DNA of 34,973 bases from Thiobacillaceae bacterium. GTDB taxonomy: Bacteria > Pseudomonadota > Gammaproteobacteria > Burkholderiales > Thiobacillaceae. How positions within the stretch are numbered: the first letter of the stretch is position 1; each line of letters opens with the position of its first letter. This document shows, one piece after another, positions 7,504 through 15,510 of this stretch. Location: positions 1-34,973 of the forward strand of contig JANWZL010000082.1 in the NCBI GenBank assembly GCA_025054655.1, read 5' to 3'. The position numbers and the translations under genes are program-made. The notes under the pieces were generated by a model. The model was not told the DNA's origin and made no database searches. It saw only the letters and a program-made list of their open reading frames with translations.

Positions 7504-7692
7504 ATGGCCCAAGCACCTGAAGAGACCTCCACCCCGCTGCCGTCCGCCGAACGGCCGTCGGACTACAAGAAAGCGCATACTGGCGTCGGCTTCAGCATGG
7601 TTCTGGCCTTCGGGCTGATCGCCCTGGTGGTGCTGATGCTGTTGCTTGCCCTGATCATGATCGGGGTCTCCGGCCCGCTGGGCGAGCCCTGA
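7504..7692 (+). CDS. Small single-pass membrane protein of unknown function
   Basis: Encodes 62 residues. A hydrophilic N-terminus (residues 1-27, MAQAPEETSTPLPSAERPSD) is followed by one long transmembrane helix (about 29-55, GFSMVLAFGLIALVVLMLLL...IMIGV) and a short tail. A strong ribosome binding site, GAGGAGGAA, sits about 9 bases before the ATG, which supports real translation. It lies right after the REP array and converges on comF, with only 4 bases between the stops. I do not recognise the family. The topology would fit a small regulator or assembly factor of a membrane complex, but nothing in the context identifies the partner. Confidence 0.6.
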   Translation: MAQAPEETSTPLPSAERPSDYKKAHTGVGFSMVLAFGLIALVVLMLLLALIMIGVSGPLGEP

Positions 7693-7696
7693 GCCG

Positions 7697-8422
7697 CTAA
7701 CGCACGAGGGTGCGCGCGCAGGCCCAGGCCTCGATGTGCGCAGCCCCGGCCCGGCGGGCCGCGCGCGCCAGCTCATTGAGGCTTGCCCCGCTGGTCATCA
7801 CGTCGTCGAGCAGGGCCACCCGCAGGCCGCGCAAACCCTCGTCGCACGCGAAAGCCCCGCGCAGGTTGCGCCGCCGTGCCTGCACATCGAGCCCCACCTG
7901 CGCCGGGGTGTCGCGCACCCTGTGGCAGGCGTCGACCAGCAGCGGCAGGCCAAGCCGCCGGGCGAGCCGCCGGCCGATCTCCACCGCCTGGTTGAAACCC
8001 CGTGCCTTGAGCCGCTGTGGGTGCAGTGGCATGGGGACGATGGCCGCGGGCAGGTCCGTGCGCGTGAGGGCGTCGAGCAGCAGTTCGGCCAGCAACCCGG
8101 CCAGGGTGAGGTCCCCCTCGTACTTGAGCCGCCGGATCAGGGCATCGGCCGGCGGGGCGTAGACCAGGGCGGCCTGACAGCGGTCGAAGGCGGGCGGCCG
8201 CTTGAGGCAGGCGCCGCATACCTCGCCCGCCGGTGTGGGGCGGGCGCACAGCGGACAGCGGGGGGAGGGCAGCAGCGGCAGGTCACTCCGGCAGCCAGGA
8301 CACAGGGCGCTGCCTAGGCTGCGCGCCCCGCACAGCACACAGGGCTGCGGCAGCCGCCTGCGCACCCAGGACTGCACACGAAACAGACAGTCGTTCAGAA
8401 ACACACGCTCGAAATTTGACAA
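7697..8422 (-). CDS. comF: ComF-family phosphoribosyltransferase-like protein
   Basis: Encodes about 241 residues from a proposed TTG start at 8422, preceded by a purine-rich AAGGGGGGAC. There is no ATG in the plausible region, and GTG codons at 8407 and 8380 are alternatives. Residues about 24-70 form a double zinc ribbon (CVLCG, CPGC, CPLC, CGAC). The C-terminal half is a type I phosphoribosyltransferase fold with PMPLHPQRLKARGFNQ and the PRPP-binding loop VALLDDVMTSGASL. ComF is linked to DNA uptake and recombination (ComFC/GntX family). The biochemical reaction is not settled. It is divergent from the biotin operon, and comF next to bio genes is a recurring Proteobacterial arrangement. 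Confidence 0.9.
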   Translation of the reverse strand: MSNFERVFLNDCLFRVQSWVRRRLPQPCVLCGARSLGSALCPGCRSDLPLLPSPRCPLCARPTPAGEVCGACLKRPPAFDRCQAALVYAPPADALIRRLKYEGDLTLAGLLAELLLDALTRTDLPAAIVPMPLHPQRLKARGFNQAVEIGRRLARRLGLPLLVDACHRVRDTPAQVGLDVQARRRNLRGAFACDEGLRGLRVALLDDVMTSGASLNELARAARRAGAAHIEAWACARTLVR

Positions 8423-8444
8423 CAGTCCCCCCTTATCCCAACAT
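8416..8444 (+). promoter_or_regulatory. Candidate promoter of the biotin operon
   Basis: A perfect -35 box TTGACA (8416-8421) is followed after 17 bases by CAACAT (8439-8444), a weak -10. A better-looking TATAGG at 8453 is too far away. The -35 box overlaps the proposed comF start codon on the other strand, so the two divergent units share this stretch. I did not see a clear BirA-type operator. Confidence 0.35.
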
Positions 8445-8486
8445 TGCCCCCATATAGGCCCGCCCCGCAGCATTGTCGCCGCGTCC

Positions 8487-8930
8487 ATGTCGCAACTGAA
8501 GACCCTGAGCGCCGCCTCCTGCCGGCGCAGCGCCCAGCTGTTCAACCTGCTGGCAGTGGCCTCCACCCTGCTCGCCATCGCCCTGTTCAGTCTGGGGCAG
8601 GTTCTGCCCAACAAGAAGCTGGCCTTCCTGCCCATGGCCATGAGCCTGCCCCCGATCATGATCTGGCTGGCCGCCTCCATCTTCGTCTATGCCAGCATCG
8701 CCCACCACCCCGACCCCCGCGTGCGCCACTACAACAAGTGGGCCGGCTATCGCTACTACGGGTTGGTGGGCTTCATGACCATCTTTGCCAATGACATGGC
8801 GCAATTGCCGGGGGGCTGGTGGCTGGTGTGGGGGCTGTTCTTCGCGGTGCTGGTGCCCTGGGCCTTGTGGGACGTCTGGCGCGCCGCGCGCGAGCCCTGG
8901 CAGGACGTGACGGTGGAGGTGGCGGCATGA
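8487..8930 (+). CDS. Uncharacterised four-helix membrane protein, first gene of the biotin operon
   Basis: Encodes 147 residues from ATG 8487 ([14 protein letters not shown]). The frame is open upstream, but that part overlaps comF and looks random. Four hydrophobic stretches suggest transmembrane helices: about 19-41 ([17 protein letters not shown]), 47-70 ([20 protein letters not shown]), 88-102 ([14 protein letters not shown]) and 110-131 ([19 protein letters not shown]). I do not recognise the family. Its stop overlaps the bioB start as ATGA, so it is translated together with bioB. That could point to a transport or membrane role connected to biotin or its pimeloyl precursor. The link is contextual only. 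Confidence 0.75.
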   Translation: MSQLKTLSAASCRRSAQLFNLLAVASTLLAIALFSLGQVLPNKKLAFLPMAMSLPPIMIWLAASIFVYASIAHHPDPRVRHYNKWAGYRYYGLVGFMTIFANDMAQLPGGWWLVWGLFFAVLVPWALWDVWRAAREPWQDVTVEVAA

Positions 8931-9916
8931 ACGCCCGGGCGCAGACCACCCCCGCGACCTGGACCACCGAGGCAGTGCTGGCGCTGTACGCGCTGCCTTT
9001 CAACGACCTCGTCCATCGCGCCGCCTGTGTGCACCGGCAACACTTCGACCCCAATGCGGTGCAGCTGTCCACCCTGCTGTCGGTGAAGACCGGCGGCTGC
9101 TCCGAGGACTGCGGCTATTGCGCCCAGTCGGCCCGTTACGATACAGGGCTAACCCGTCAGGGGCTGCTTGAGGTCGAGCAGGTGGTCGAGGCGGCGCGTG
9201 CGGCACAGGCGCAAGGAGCGACCCGGTTTTGCATGGGCGCGGCCTGGCGCGGTCCGAAAGACAGGGATCTCGCTGTGGTGATCGACATGGTGCGGGCGGT
9301 CAAGGCCTTGGGGCTGGAGACCTGCGTCACCCTGGGGCAACTCAGGCCCGGTCAGGCCGAGCGGTTGAAGGCGGCGGGTCTGGACTATTACAACCACAAT
9401 CTCGACACCGGCTCGGACTACTACGATCGAGTAGTGAGCACCCACTCTTATGAAGACCGGCTGCGCACGCTCAATCAGGTGCGTGCGGCGGGGATCAAGG
9501 TGTGCTGTGGGGGTATCATCGGTATGGGCGAGGACCGGCGTGTGCGGGCGCAACTCATCGCCGAGCTGGCCAGCCTCGACCCGCCGCCGGAATCGGTGCC
9601 CATCAACCTGTTGGTGAAGATCCCGGGTACGCCGATGGCGCAGGTGGAGGACCTCGATCCGCTGGAGCTGGTGCGCACCATCGCTTGCGCCCGCATCACC
9701 ATGCCCCGCTCATACGTGCGCCTGTCGGCCGGACGGCGGGCCTTGGGCGAGGCGGTGCAGGCGCTGTGTTTCCTGGCCGGCGCCAATTCCGTGTTCTACG
9801 GCGACCGGCTGCTGACCACAGACAACGCCGAGGTCGAGGCCGACCAGCGGCTGTTCGCCAAGCTGGGCATCAGGCCCGAGCCGGTGCAGGGCCGTCGCTG
9901 TGCCGGCGCCGACTGA
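8927..9916 (+). CDS. bioB: Biotin synthase
   Basis: Encodes 329 residues from ATG 8927. A radical-SAM enzyme that inserts sulfur into dethiobiotin, the last step of biotin synthesis. The CX3CX2C cluster motif is C58/C62/C65 in [16 protein letters not shown]. Other family segments are [53 protein letters not shown] and [19 protein letters not shown]. The TGA stop lies within the start of bioF, 17 bases of overlap. The gene is complete with the usual length, and function is secure. Confidence 0.98.
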   Translation: MNARAQTTPATWTTEAVLALYALPFNDLVHRAACVHRQHFDPNAVQLSTLLSVKTGGCSEDCGYCAQSARYDTGLTRQGLLEVEQVVEAARAAQAQGATRFCMGAAWRGPKDRDLAVVIDMVRAVKALGLETCVTLGQLRPGQAERLKAAGLDYYNHNLDTGSDYYDRVVSTHSYEDRLRTLNQVRAAGIKVCCGGIIGMGEDRRVRAQLIAELASLDPPPESVPINLLVKIPGTPMAQVEDLDPLELVRTIACARITMPRSYVRLSAGRRALGEAVQALCFLAGANSVFYGDRLLTTDNAEVEADQRLFAKLGIRPEPVQGRRCAGAD

Positions 9917-11090
9917 ACTGGCCGCGCGCCTGGCCGAGATCGCCGCGCGCGGGCGGCTGCGCCGCCGGTGGGCGCGCGACGGCGGCCAGGGTGCGCACAT
10001 CTGGCTGGAGGGCCGGGAATACCTCAGCTTCGCCAGCAACGACTACCTGGGGCTGGCCAATCACTCCGAGCTGGTGGCGGAGGTGCAGATCGCCGCCGGG
10101 CGCCATGGGGTGGGGGCAGGGGCGGCGCACCTGCTCAGCGGTCACCACGCCCTGCATCAGGCCCTAGAGGCGGAGCTGGCCGCGTTCGTGGGCTTGCCGG
10201 CGGCCTTGCTATTCACTTGTGGCTACATGGCCAATCTGGGCGTGGTCACCGCCCTGCTCGGCCACCACGATGCCATCTTTGCCGACCGGCTCAACCACGC
10301 CTCGCTCACGGACGCGGCCATCCTCAGCCGCGCCCAGCACCATCGCTATCCCCATTTGGATCTCGCCGCCTTGGAGCGCATGCTGGCGGACAGCCGCGCG
10401 CGCGTGAAGCTGATCGCCACCGATGCCGTGTTCAGCATGGACGGCGACCTCGCCCCCCTGCCCGAGCTGCTCGCCCTGGCCGAGCGCTATGGGGCCTGGC
10501 TGTACGTGGACGACGCGCACGGCTTCGGCGTGCTGGGCGCCGAGGGGCGCGGCAGTCTGGAACACCACCGCCTCACCCTTCACCCCTCACCCCTCCCTCC
10601 TCACCCCGCCCTCATCTACATGGCCACCCTGGGCAAGGCGGCCGGGGTGAGCGGGGCCTTCGTCGCCGGTAGCCCGGAACTGATCGACTGGCTCACGCAG
10701 CGCGCACGCACCCACATCTACACCACCGCCTCGCCGCCCATGCTGGCGGCGGCAGTGCGCCGCAGCCTGCGCCTGATTCGCGCCGGCGAGCAGCGGCGCG
10801 CGCAACTGAGGGGCCTGATCGAGCGCCTGCGGCGGGGGGCGGAGGGGCTGCCCTGGCGGCTCAGGCCCTCCGACACCCCCATCCAGCCCCTCATCGTCGG
10901 CGAGGATGCCGCCGCGGTGCAGCTGTCCGAGGCGTTGCGCACGCGTGGCCTCTGGGTGCCCGCCATCCGTCCGCCCACCGTGCCCGAGGGCACGGCGCGG
11001 CTGCGCATCTCGCTGTCGGCTGCCCATCGCGAGGCGGACATCGACCGGCTGCTCGAGGCCTTGCACGCCATCGCCACCGAGTGCCGATGA
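9900..11090 (+). CDS. bioF: 8-amino-7-oxononanoate synthase
   Basis: Encodes 396 residues from a GTG start overlapping bioB. A PLP-dependent enzyme that condenses pimeloyl-ACP or -CoA with alanine. Signatures are [44 protein letters not shown] with the PLP-contacting aspartate and H207, and the Schiff-base lysine K246 in [16 protein letters not shown]. It is slightly long: residues about 222-237 ([16 protein letters not shown]) just before the lysine segment are encoded by heptamer repeats (10572-10606) and look like an insertion into a surface loop. The ATG of bioH overlaps its stop (ATGA). Confidence 0.97.
   Translation: MPAPTELAARLAEIAARGRLRRRWARDGGQGAHIWLEGREYLSFASNDYLGLANHSELVAEVQIAAGRHGVGAGAAHLLSGHHALHQALEAELAAFVGLPAALLFTCGYMANLGVVTALLGHHDAIFADRLNHASLTDAAILSRAQHHRYPHLDLAALERMLADSRARVKLIATDAVFSMDGDLAPLPELLALAERYGAWLYVDDAHGFGVLGAEGRGSLEHHRLTLHPSPLPPHPALIYMATLGKAAGVSGAFVAGSPELIDWLTQRARTHIYTTASPPMLAAAVRRSLRLIRAGEQRRAQLRGLIERLRRGAEGLPWRLRPSDTPIQPLIVGEDAAAVQLSEALRTRGLWVPAIRPPTVPEGTARLRISLSAAHREADIDRLLEALHAIATECR
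10572..10606 (+). repeat. Five CTCACCC-type heptamers inside bioF
   Basis: Consecutive 7-base units CTCACCC, TTCACCC, CTCACCC, CTCCCTC and CTCACCC are read in frame as part of the segment [12 protein letters not shown]. The array is 35 bases long, not a multiple of three, so a change by one unit would shift the bioF frame. Confidence 0.8.
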
Positions 11091-11854
11091 CCCCTGCACA
11101 CACCCCCCACCCCTCATCCCTGACCTGTCTGCACGGCTGGGGCCTGGGTCCTGACGTCTGGGACGATCTCAGGACGCGTCTGCCCGCGTGGGCCATCCGC
11201 ACGCCGGCGCTGCCGGGCTATGACGGGGGGGCCCTGCCCGCGCCTTATCGCCCCGAGACGCTGGCGGACGCCCTAGCCCGGCACGAGCCGGCACCGGGCG
11301 TGCTGCTGGGCTGGTCCATGGGCGGCATGGTGGCGCTCGCCTGGGCGGCGCGGGCGCCGCAGACGGTGCGCGGCCTGATCCTGGTGGCGAGCACCCCGGT
11401 CTTCGTCCAGCGAGCGGATTGGGCCGCGGGCCTGGCCCCCGAGGTGGTGGACGCATTCGCGGCCGAGCTGCTCGCCGATCCACGCGCCACCCTGCTGCGC
11501 TTCCTGGCCCTCACCGCCCGTGCCGGCGAGGCGGCGCGCGCGGTCACCGGTCGGCTGCGGGCGCTGCTCGACCGCCATGGCCACCCGCCCGCCACGACCC
11601 TGGCCGCGGGGCTTGAGCTGCTGCGCACGGCGGATCTGCGCCCGCGGCTGGCCGCCGTGCGCTGCCCGGTGCTGCTCGTGCACGGCGGCCACGACGCCCT
11701 GTGCCCGCCCGCGGCGGCTCATTGGCTCGCCGAGCGGCTGCCGCAGGCTCGCCTGGCGCTGCACCCACATGCCGCCCACGCCCCCTTCCTGTCCCACCCC
11801 GAGTGGTTCGCCGCCACGGTGGACGCCTTCCTGACCGAACTCGATGCACGCTAG
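11087..11854 (+). CDS. bioH: Pimeloyl-ACP methyl ester esterase
   Basis: Encodes 255 residues from ATG 11087, overlapping the bioF stop as ATGA. GTG at 11081 is a possible alternative. An alpha/beta hydrolase that removes the methyl group from pimeloyl-ACP methyl ester so that BioF can use it. The catalytic triad is visible: nucleophile S77 in LLGWSMGGMVALAW, D203 in LVHGGHDALCPP, H231 in HAAHAPFLSHPEWF, with the oxyanion HGWG motif at 16-19. The first twelve residues are read from degenerate heptamers (11099-11126). Its pairing with bioC directly downstream supports BioH rather than a generic hydrolase. Confidence 0.93.
   Translation: MTPAHTPHPSSLTCLHGWGLGPDVWDDLRTRLPAWAIRTPALPGYDGGALPAPYRPETLADALARHEPAPGVLLGWSMGGMVALAWAARAPQTVRGLILVASTPVFVQRADWAAGLAPEVVDAFAAELLADPRATLLRFLALTARAGEAARAVTGRLRALLDRHGHPPATTLAAGLELLRTADLRPRLAAVRCPVLLVHGGHDALCPPAAAHWLAERLPQARLALHPHAAHAPFLSHPEWFAATVDAFLTELDAR
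11099..11126 (+). repeat. Degenerate heptamers at the start of bioH
   Basis: CACACCC, CCCACCC, CTCATCC and CTGACCT follow each other in a 7-base rhythm that resembles the CTCACCC units in bioF and bioC. They begin 12 bases after the bioH start codon. The similarity is weaker than in the other two genes. Confidence 0.45.
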
Positions 11855-12734
11855 ACGGGCCATTCGCGCCGCCTTTGAACGCGCCGCTGCCGGTTATGAT
11901 GCCGCCGCCGTGCTGCAGCAGGAGGTGGCGCGCCGGCTCGACGAGCGGCTCACGGTGATGCGCATCGACCCCGCCGTGGTGCTCGACGCCGGTTGCGGCA
12001 CCGGCTTCGGACTGCCGTTGCTGCGCGCCCGCTATCCGCGCGCGCGCCTGCTCGCGCTCGACCTCGCCCTGGCCATGCTGCGTCAAGCACGGGCGAAATA
12101 CGAGACACCGCCCGGACCGCTCGGCAGACTCTGGTCACGCCTCACCCCTCACGCCTCACCCCTCAGCTTCCTATGCGCCGACCTGGAGCGGCTGCCGCTC
12201 GCCGCCAGCAGTCTGGACCTGGTGTGGTCCAACCTCACCCTGCAGTGGGTCGGCGACCCGGTGCAGACCTTCCGCGAACTGCGGCGGGTGCTGCGGCCGG
12301 GCGGTCTGTTGTTGTTCAGCACCTTCGGCCCCGACACCCTGAAAGAGCTGCGCCAGGCCTTCGCCGGGGTGGACGGCCACGCGCACGTCAACCGCTTCAT
12401 CGACCTGCACGACCTGGGCGATGCCCTGGTACACACGGGATTCCAGCATCCGGTGATGGAGATGGAGTTCATCACCCTCACCTACCCCGACCTCAAGGCC
12501 CTGCTGCGCGAGCTCAAGGCGATCGGGGCGGACACCGTGCTCGAGGGGCGCCGCCGTGGGCTCATGGGCAAGGCCTCTTGGCAGCGGCTGGAGCAGAACT
12601 ACGAGCGGCTGCGGCGGGCGGACGGCCGGCTGCCGGCCACTTTCGAGGTGATCTACGGCCACGCCTGGGCGGTTGGCCCAGGACCGGCCCAAGGCGGCCG
12701 GCGGGTGATCAGCCTGCGGCTCGAGCCCGGCTGA
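11844..12734 (+). CDS. bioC: Malonyl-ACP O-methyltransferase
   Basis: Encodes 296 residues from ATG 11844, overlapping the end of bioH by 11 bases. SAM-dependent methylation of malonyl-ACP starts the pimeloyl branch of biotin synthesis. SAM motif I is VVLDAGCGTGFG at 46-57, followed by LLALDLALAMLRQA. The family segments FLCADLERLPLAASSLDLVWSN and LRPGGLLLFSTFGPDTLKEL are strongly BioC-like. Residues about 98-108 (WSRLTPHASPLS) are encoded by heptamer repeats and extend a loop before the ADLERLP segment. It is the last gene of the operon, and no bioD follows, unlike the common bioBFHCD order. Confidence 0.95.
   Translation: MHARRAIRAAFERAAAGYDAAAVLQQEVARRLDERLTVMRIDPAVVLDAGCGTGFGLPLLRARYPRARLLALDLALAMLRQARAKYETPPGPLGRLWSRLTPHASPLSFLCADLERLPLAASSLDLVWSNLTLQWVGDPVQTFRELRRVLRPGGLLLFSTFGPDTLKELRQAFAGVDGHAHVNRFIDLHDLGDALVHTGFQHPVMEMEFITLTYPDLKALLRELKAIGADTVLEGRRRGLMGKASWQRLEQNYERLRRADGRLPATFEVIYGHAWAVGPGPAQGGRRVISLRLEPG
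12141..12168 (+). repeat. Four CTCACCC-type heptamers inside bioC
   Basis: CTCACCC, CTCACGC, CTCACCC and CTCAGCT lie head to tail and are read as RLTPHASPLS. The 28-base length is not a multiple of three, so a change in copy number would break the bioC frame. Confidence 0.75.
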
Positions 12735-12770
12735 CGGCCGATCGTCACTGTGCAAATTGCGGCTGGCCGT

Positions 12771-12793
12771 TATAATCGGACATAAGACTCTTA
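12771..12793 (+). promoter_or_regulatory. -10 box and palindrome in front of the Rrf2 gene
   Basis: A consensus TATAAT lies at 12771-12776. A clear -35 box is missing at the right distance. Directly downstream, TAAGACTCTTA (12783-12793) is a perfect palindrome around a central C, where a repressor would block transcription. Rrf2 proteins often control their own promoters, so this is a candidate operator. Confidence 0.5.
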
Positions 12794-12803
12794 GGGGTTG
12801 CAT

Positions 12804-13259
12804 ATGGTTTTGTCCCGCACCAGCCAGTACGCCGTGCAGGCCCTGATCTTCATCGCCACGCAGCCGCCCGGCGAACCCGTCCTCAACCGCGACATCGCCG
12901 AGCGGCTCAACGTGCCGGCGGCCTATCTGGCCAAGATCCTGCAGAACCTGTGCAAACACGGCCTGCTCGACTCCTTCCGCGGCCGGCTGGGCGGGTTCTG
13001 CCTGCGCGAGGGCATGCACAAGACCAACCTCATGCAGGTGCTGCTGCTTACCGAAGGGCCCGATTTCACCAAGAGCTGCATCCTGGGGTTGAAGGAATGC
13101 TCCGACGCCACCGCCTGCCCTCTGCACCACAAATGGATCCCGGTGAAGAAGAAGATCATCGATCTGCTGCAGAACATGACCCTGGAGGAGCTGGCCCGCG
13201 CGGTGCAGTCGGGCAAATACCGTCTGTCCGACCTGCCGGCGGCGGCGATGGCGCACTGA
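12804..13259 (+). CDS. Rrf2-family transcriptional regulator, probable Fe-S sensor
   Basis: Encodes 151 residues from ATG 12804, preceded by AGGGGTT. A TTG two codons earlier is a less likely start. The N-terminal winged helix is characteristic (SRTSQYAVQALIFIA, then DIAERLNVPAAYLAKILQNL at 30-49 and RGRLGGF at 59-65). C92, C99 and C105 are spaced CX6CX5C, close to the CX5CX5C cluster ligands of IscR and NsrR, so it probably senses redox state, oxygen or NO through a Fe-S cluster. It sits 3 bases upstream of SCO and ahead of the cbb3 oxidase operon, which suggests control of those genes. The ligand and targets are unproven. Confidence 0.9.
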   Translation: MVLSRTSQYAVQALIFIATQPPGEPVLNRDIAERLNVPAAYLAKILQNLCKHGLLDSFRGRLGGFCLREGMHKTNLMQVLLLTEGPDFTKSCILGLKECSDATACPLHHKWIPVKKKIIDLLQNMTLEELARAVQSGKYRLSDLPAAAMAH

Positions 13260-13262
13260 GCC

Positions 13263-13862
13263 ATGCCCTGGCGCGCCCTGCTGCTCGCGCTCGTGCTCGC
13301 CCTGGCCTGGGGTTGTGAGCGCGCGGCGGCGCCGGCGGGCTACCGGGGCACCGACATCACCGGGGCCGACTTCGGCCGCCGTCTGGAGGGCCTGCGCGAC
13401 CACGACGGGCGGCCGCGCCGTCTGGAAGACTTCCGCGGCAAGGCGGTAGTGCTGTTCTTCGGCTACACCCACTGCCCCGACGTGTGCCCCACCACCCTGT
13501 CCGACCTGGCGCAGGCCCTCAAGCTCATGCCGCCGGAACTGGCGGCCCGGGTGCAGGTGCTGTTCGTGACGGTGGACCCCGAGCGCGATACGCCCGAGCT
13601 GCTCAAGGGCTTCGTCACCTATTTCCACCCCTCCTTCCTCGGCCTGCACGGCAGCCCCGAGGCGGTGGCGCAGGCGGCGCGCGAGTTCAAGGTCAGCTAC
13701 CGCCGCCACGTCGAGCCGGGCGCGAGCGATTACCTGATCGACCACACCGCCGGCAGCTTCGTCATCGACCCGGCCGGCCGGCTGCGGCTGTACCTGCCCT
13801 ACGCCCACCCGCCGCAGGACATCGCGCACGATCTGACCACCCTCTTGCGCGCGGGCGGCTGA
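13263..13862 (+). CDS. SCO1/SenC-type copper chaperone lipoprotein
   Basis: Encodes 199 residues. A signal peptide with a lipobox-like LAWGC places C18 as the lipidated residue, so the protein is expected on the periplasmic face of a membrane. The thioredoxin-like fold carries the copper-binding CX3C motif C71/C75 in [15 protein letters not shown] and the distal H161 in [16 protein letters not shown], plus [14 protein letters not shown] proteins deliver copper to, or reduce thiols of, cytochrome oxidases. Here the partner may be the cbb3 oxidase encoded next, although SCO is classically tied to CuA oxidases. It forms a two-gene unit with the Rrf2 regulator. Confidence 0.93.
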   Translation: MPWRALLLALVLALAWGCERAAAPAGYRGTDITGADFGRRLEGLRDHDGRPRRLEDFRGKAVVLFFGYTHCPDVCPTTLSDLAQALKLMPPELAARVQVLFVTVDPERDTPELLKGFVTYFHPSFLGLHGSPEAVAQAAREFKVSYRRHVEPGASDYLIDHTAGSFVIDPAGRLRLYLPYAHPPQDIAHDLTTLLRAGG

Positions 13863-13897
13863 GCGCCACCGCCTGACGGCCCTGTGGGGGGAGCGGG

Positions 13898-13943
13898 TCA
13901 CCCGTTGGGGTGATTGTGGCCGGCCGCCTTTCGCGGCTATACT
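13898..13943 (+). promoter_or_regulatory. Promoter of ccoNOQP with adjoining palindrome
   Basis: TTGTGG (13914-13919) and TATACT (13938-13943) have an 18-base spacer and sit about 80 bases before ccoN. Touching the -35 box is a perfect inverted repeat, TCACCC (13898-13903) and GGGTGA (13908-13913) with a 4-base centre, which could be a regulator site. It is not an obvious FNR box (TTGAT-N4-ATCAA). Confidence 0.5.
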
Positions 13944-13972
13944 GCAAGACCTTTTCAGACCAGGATGTCTCC

Positions 13973-14005
13973 AGGTCGGCCGTCGCCGTTGGCAGCGGCC
14001 GACCT
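13973..14005 (+). promoter_or_regulatory. Ten-base-pair hairpin in the ccoN leader
   Basis: AGGTCGGCCG (13973-13982) pairs perfectly with CGGCCGACCT (13996-14005) around a 13-base loop. The hairpin ends 6 bases before the AGGAGGG ribosome binding site (14012-14018). It has no T-tract, so it is more likely an mRNA stability or translation element than a terminator. Confidence 0.6.
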
Positions 14006-14022
14006 CAGCACAGGAGGGTGTC

Positions 14023-15495
14023 ATGGCGACCATCACGGCGACGAGCCCAAGCTTGGCGGCGAGCCCGAGCCTAGCAGTGCCGCAGTACGACTACGACATC
14101 ATCAAGAAATTCGCCGTCATGTCCATCGTTTGGGCGGTGGTGGGCATGGGCGCGGGGGTCTTCATCGCCGCGCAACTGGCCTGGCCAGTGCTCAACTTCG
14201 ACATCCCCTACCTCACCTTCGGCCGCTTCCGGCCCGTGCACACCAGTGCGGTGATCTTCGGCTTCGGTGGCAGCGCCCTGTTCGCCACCTCCTACTACGT
14301 GGTGCAGCGCACCTGCCAGACGCGGCTGTTCGCCCCGGGGCTGGCCACCTTCACCTTTTGGGGCTGGCAGGCGGTGATCGTGCTCGCCGCCCTGTCGTAT
14401 GTCCTGGGCTATTCCCAAGGGCGCGAATACGCCGAGATGGAGTGGCCCATCGACCTGCTGATCCTGGCGGTGTGGGTGGCCTACATGGCGGTGTACATCG
14501 GCACGCTGATGAACCGCAAGCAGCCGCACATCTATGTGGCCAACTGGTTCTATCTGTCCTTCATCCTGGCCACCGCCCTGCTGCACGTGTTTAACAACCT
14601 GGCGATGCCGGTGGGCCTGTTCTCCATGAAGTCCTACAGCCTATTCGCCGGCGCGCAGGACGCCATGACCCAGTGGTGGTATGGCCACAACGCGGTGGGC
14701 TTCTTCCTCACCGCCGCCTTCCTGGGCATGATGTACTACTTCGTGCCCAAGCAGGCGGGCCGTCCGATCTACTCCTATCGCCTGTCCATCGTCCACTTCT
14801 GGGCGCTGTCGTTCATGTACATGTGGGTCGGCACCCACCACCTGCACTGGACGGCGATCCCCGACTGGACCTCCACCCTGGGTGCGACCTTCTCCATCAT
14901 GCTGCTGCTGCCGTCTTGGGGCGGCATGATCAACGGCATCATGACCCTGTCCGGGGCGTGGGACAAGCTGCGCACTGACCCGGTCATGCGCTTCATGATC
15001 GTGGCCCTGTCCTTCTACGGCATGTCCACCTTCGAAGGGCCGCTGATGAGTCTCAAGGACGTCAACGCCCTGTCGCATTACACCGACTGGACCGTGGGAC
15101 ACGTGCACTCCGGTGCCCTGGGCTGGGTGGCGATGATCTCCTTCGGCTCGCTCTATCACATGATCCCGCGGCTGTGGAACACGCAGCTGTACAGCGAGCG
15201 CTTGGTCAACGTGCACTTCTGGGTGGCCACCATCGGCGTGCTGCTGTACATCACCGCCATGTGGATCTCCGGCATCTCGCAGGGCCTCATGTGGCGCGCC
15301 TTCGACGAATACGGCAACCTGCAATACTCCTTCGTCGAGTCGGTGGCGGCCATGCATCCCTTCTACGTCATGCGCACGATCGGCGGGGCCTTCTTCCTCA
15401 GCGGCATGCTGATCATGGCCTATAACATCACCATGACCATCCGCCAGGGCGTGCGCGCCGCGCGTGCCCCTGGTGCCGCCCTGGCCGTGGCCTGA
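14023..15495 (+). CDS. ccoN: cbb3-type cytochrome c oxidase subunit I
   Basis: Encodes 490 residues, twelve or so transmembrane helices in the inner membrane. It is the catalytic core of the high-affinity cbb3 oxidase that reduces oxygen to water and pumps protons. Ligand segments are H73 in [14 protein letters not shown] (low-spin haem b), H222 in [18 protein letters not shown] and H272/H273 in WVGTHHLHW (CuB), and H360/H362 in [13 protein letters not shown] (haem b3 and haem b). The segment [12 protein letters not shown] holds the tyrosine region of cbb3 enzymes. The first 20 residues are a low-complexity extension before [11 protein letters not shown], so the protein is slightly long. A strong AGGAGGG precedes the ATG. 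Confidence 0.98.
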   Translation: MATITATSPSLAASPSLAVPQYDYDIIKKFAVMSIVWAVVGMGAGVFIAAQLAWPVLNFDIPYLTFGRFRPVHTSAVIFGFGGSALFATSYYVVQRTCQTRLFAPGLATFTFWGWQAVIVLAALSYVLGYSQGREYAEMEWPIDLLILAVWVAYMAVYIGTLMNRKQPHIYVANWFYLSFILATALLHVFNNLAMPVGLFSMKSYSLFAGAQDAMTQWWYGHNAVGFFLTAAFLGMMYYFVPKQAGRPIYSYRLSIVHFWALSFMYMWVGTHHLHWTAIPDWTSTLGATFSIMLLLPSWGGMINGIMTLSGAWDKLRTDPVMRFMIVALSFYGMSTFEGPLMSLKDVNALSHYTDWTVGHVHSGALGWVAMISFGSLYHMIPRLWNTQLYSERLVNVHFWVATIGVLLYITAMWISGISQGLMWRAFDEYGNLQYSFVESVAAMHPFYVMRTIGGAFFLSGMLIMAYNITMTIRQGVRAARAPGAALAVA

Positions 15496-15510
15496 GCGAG
15501 GGGCGGAGCG

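Noticed and set aside
13898-13913. FNR/ANR box upstream of ccoN
   Set aside because: I looked for TTGAT-N4-ATCAA because cbb3 operons are often FNR controlled. The palindrome found is TCACCC-N4-GGGTGA, which does not match.
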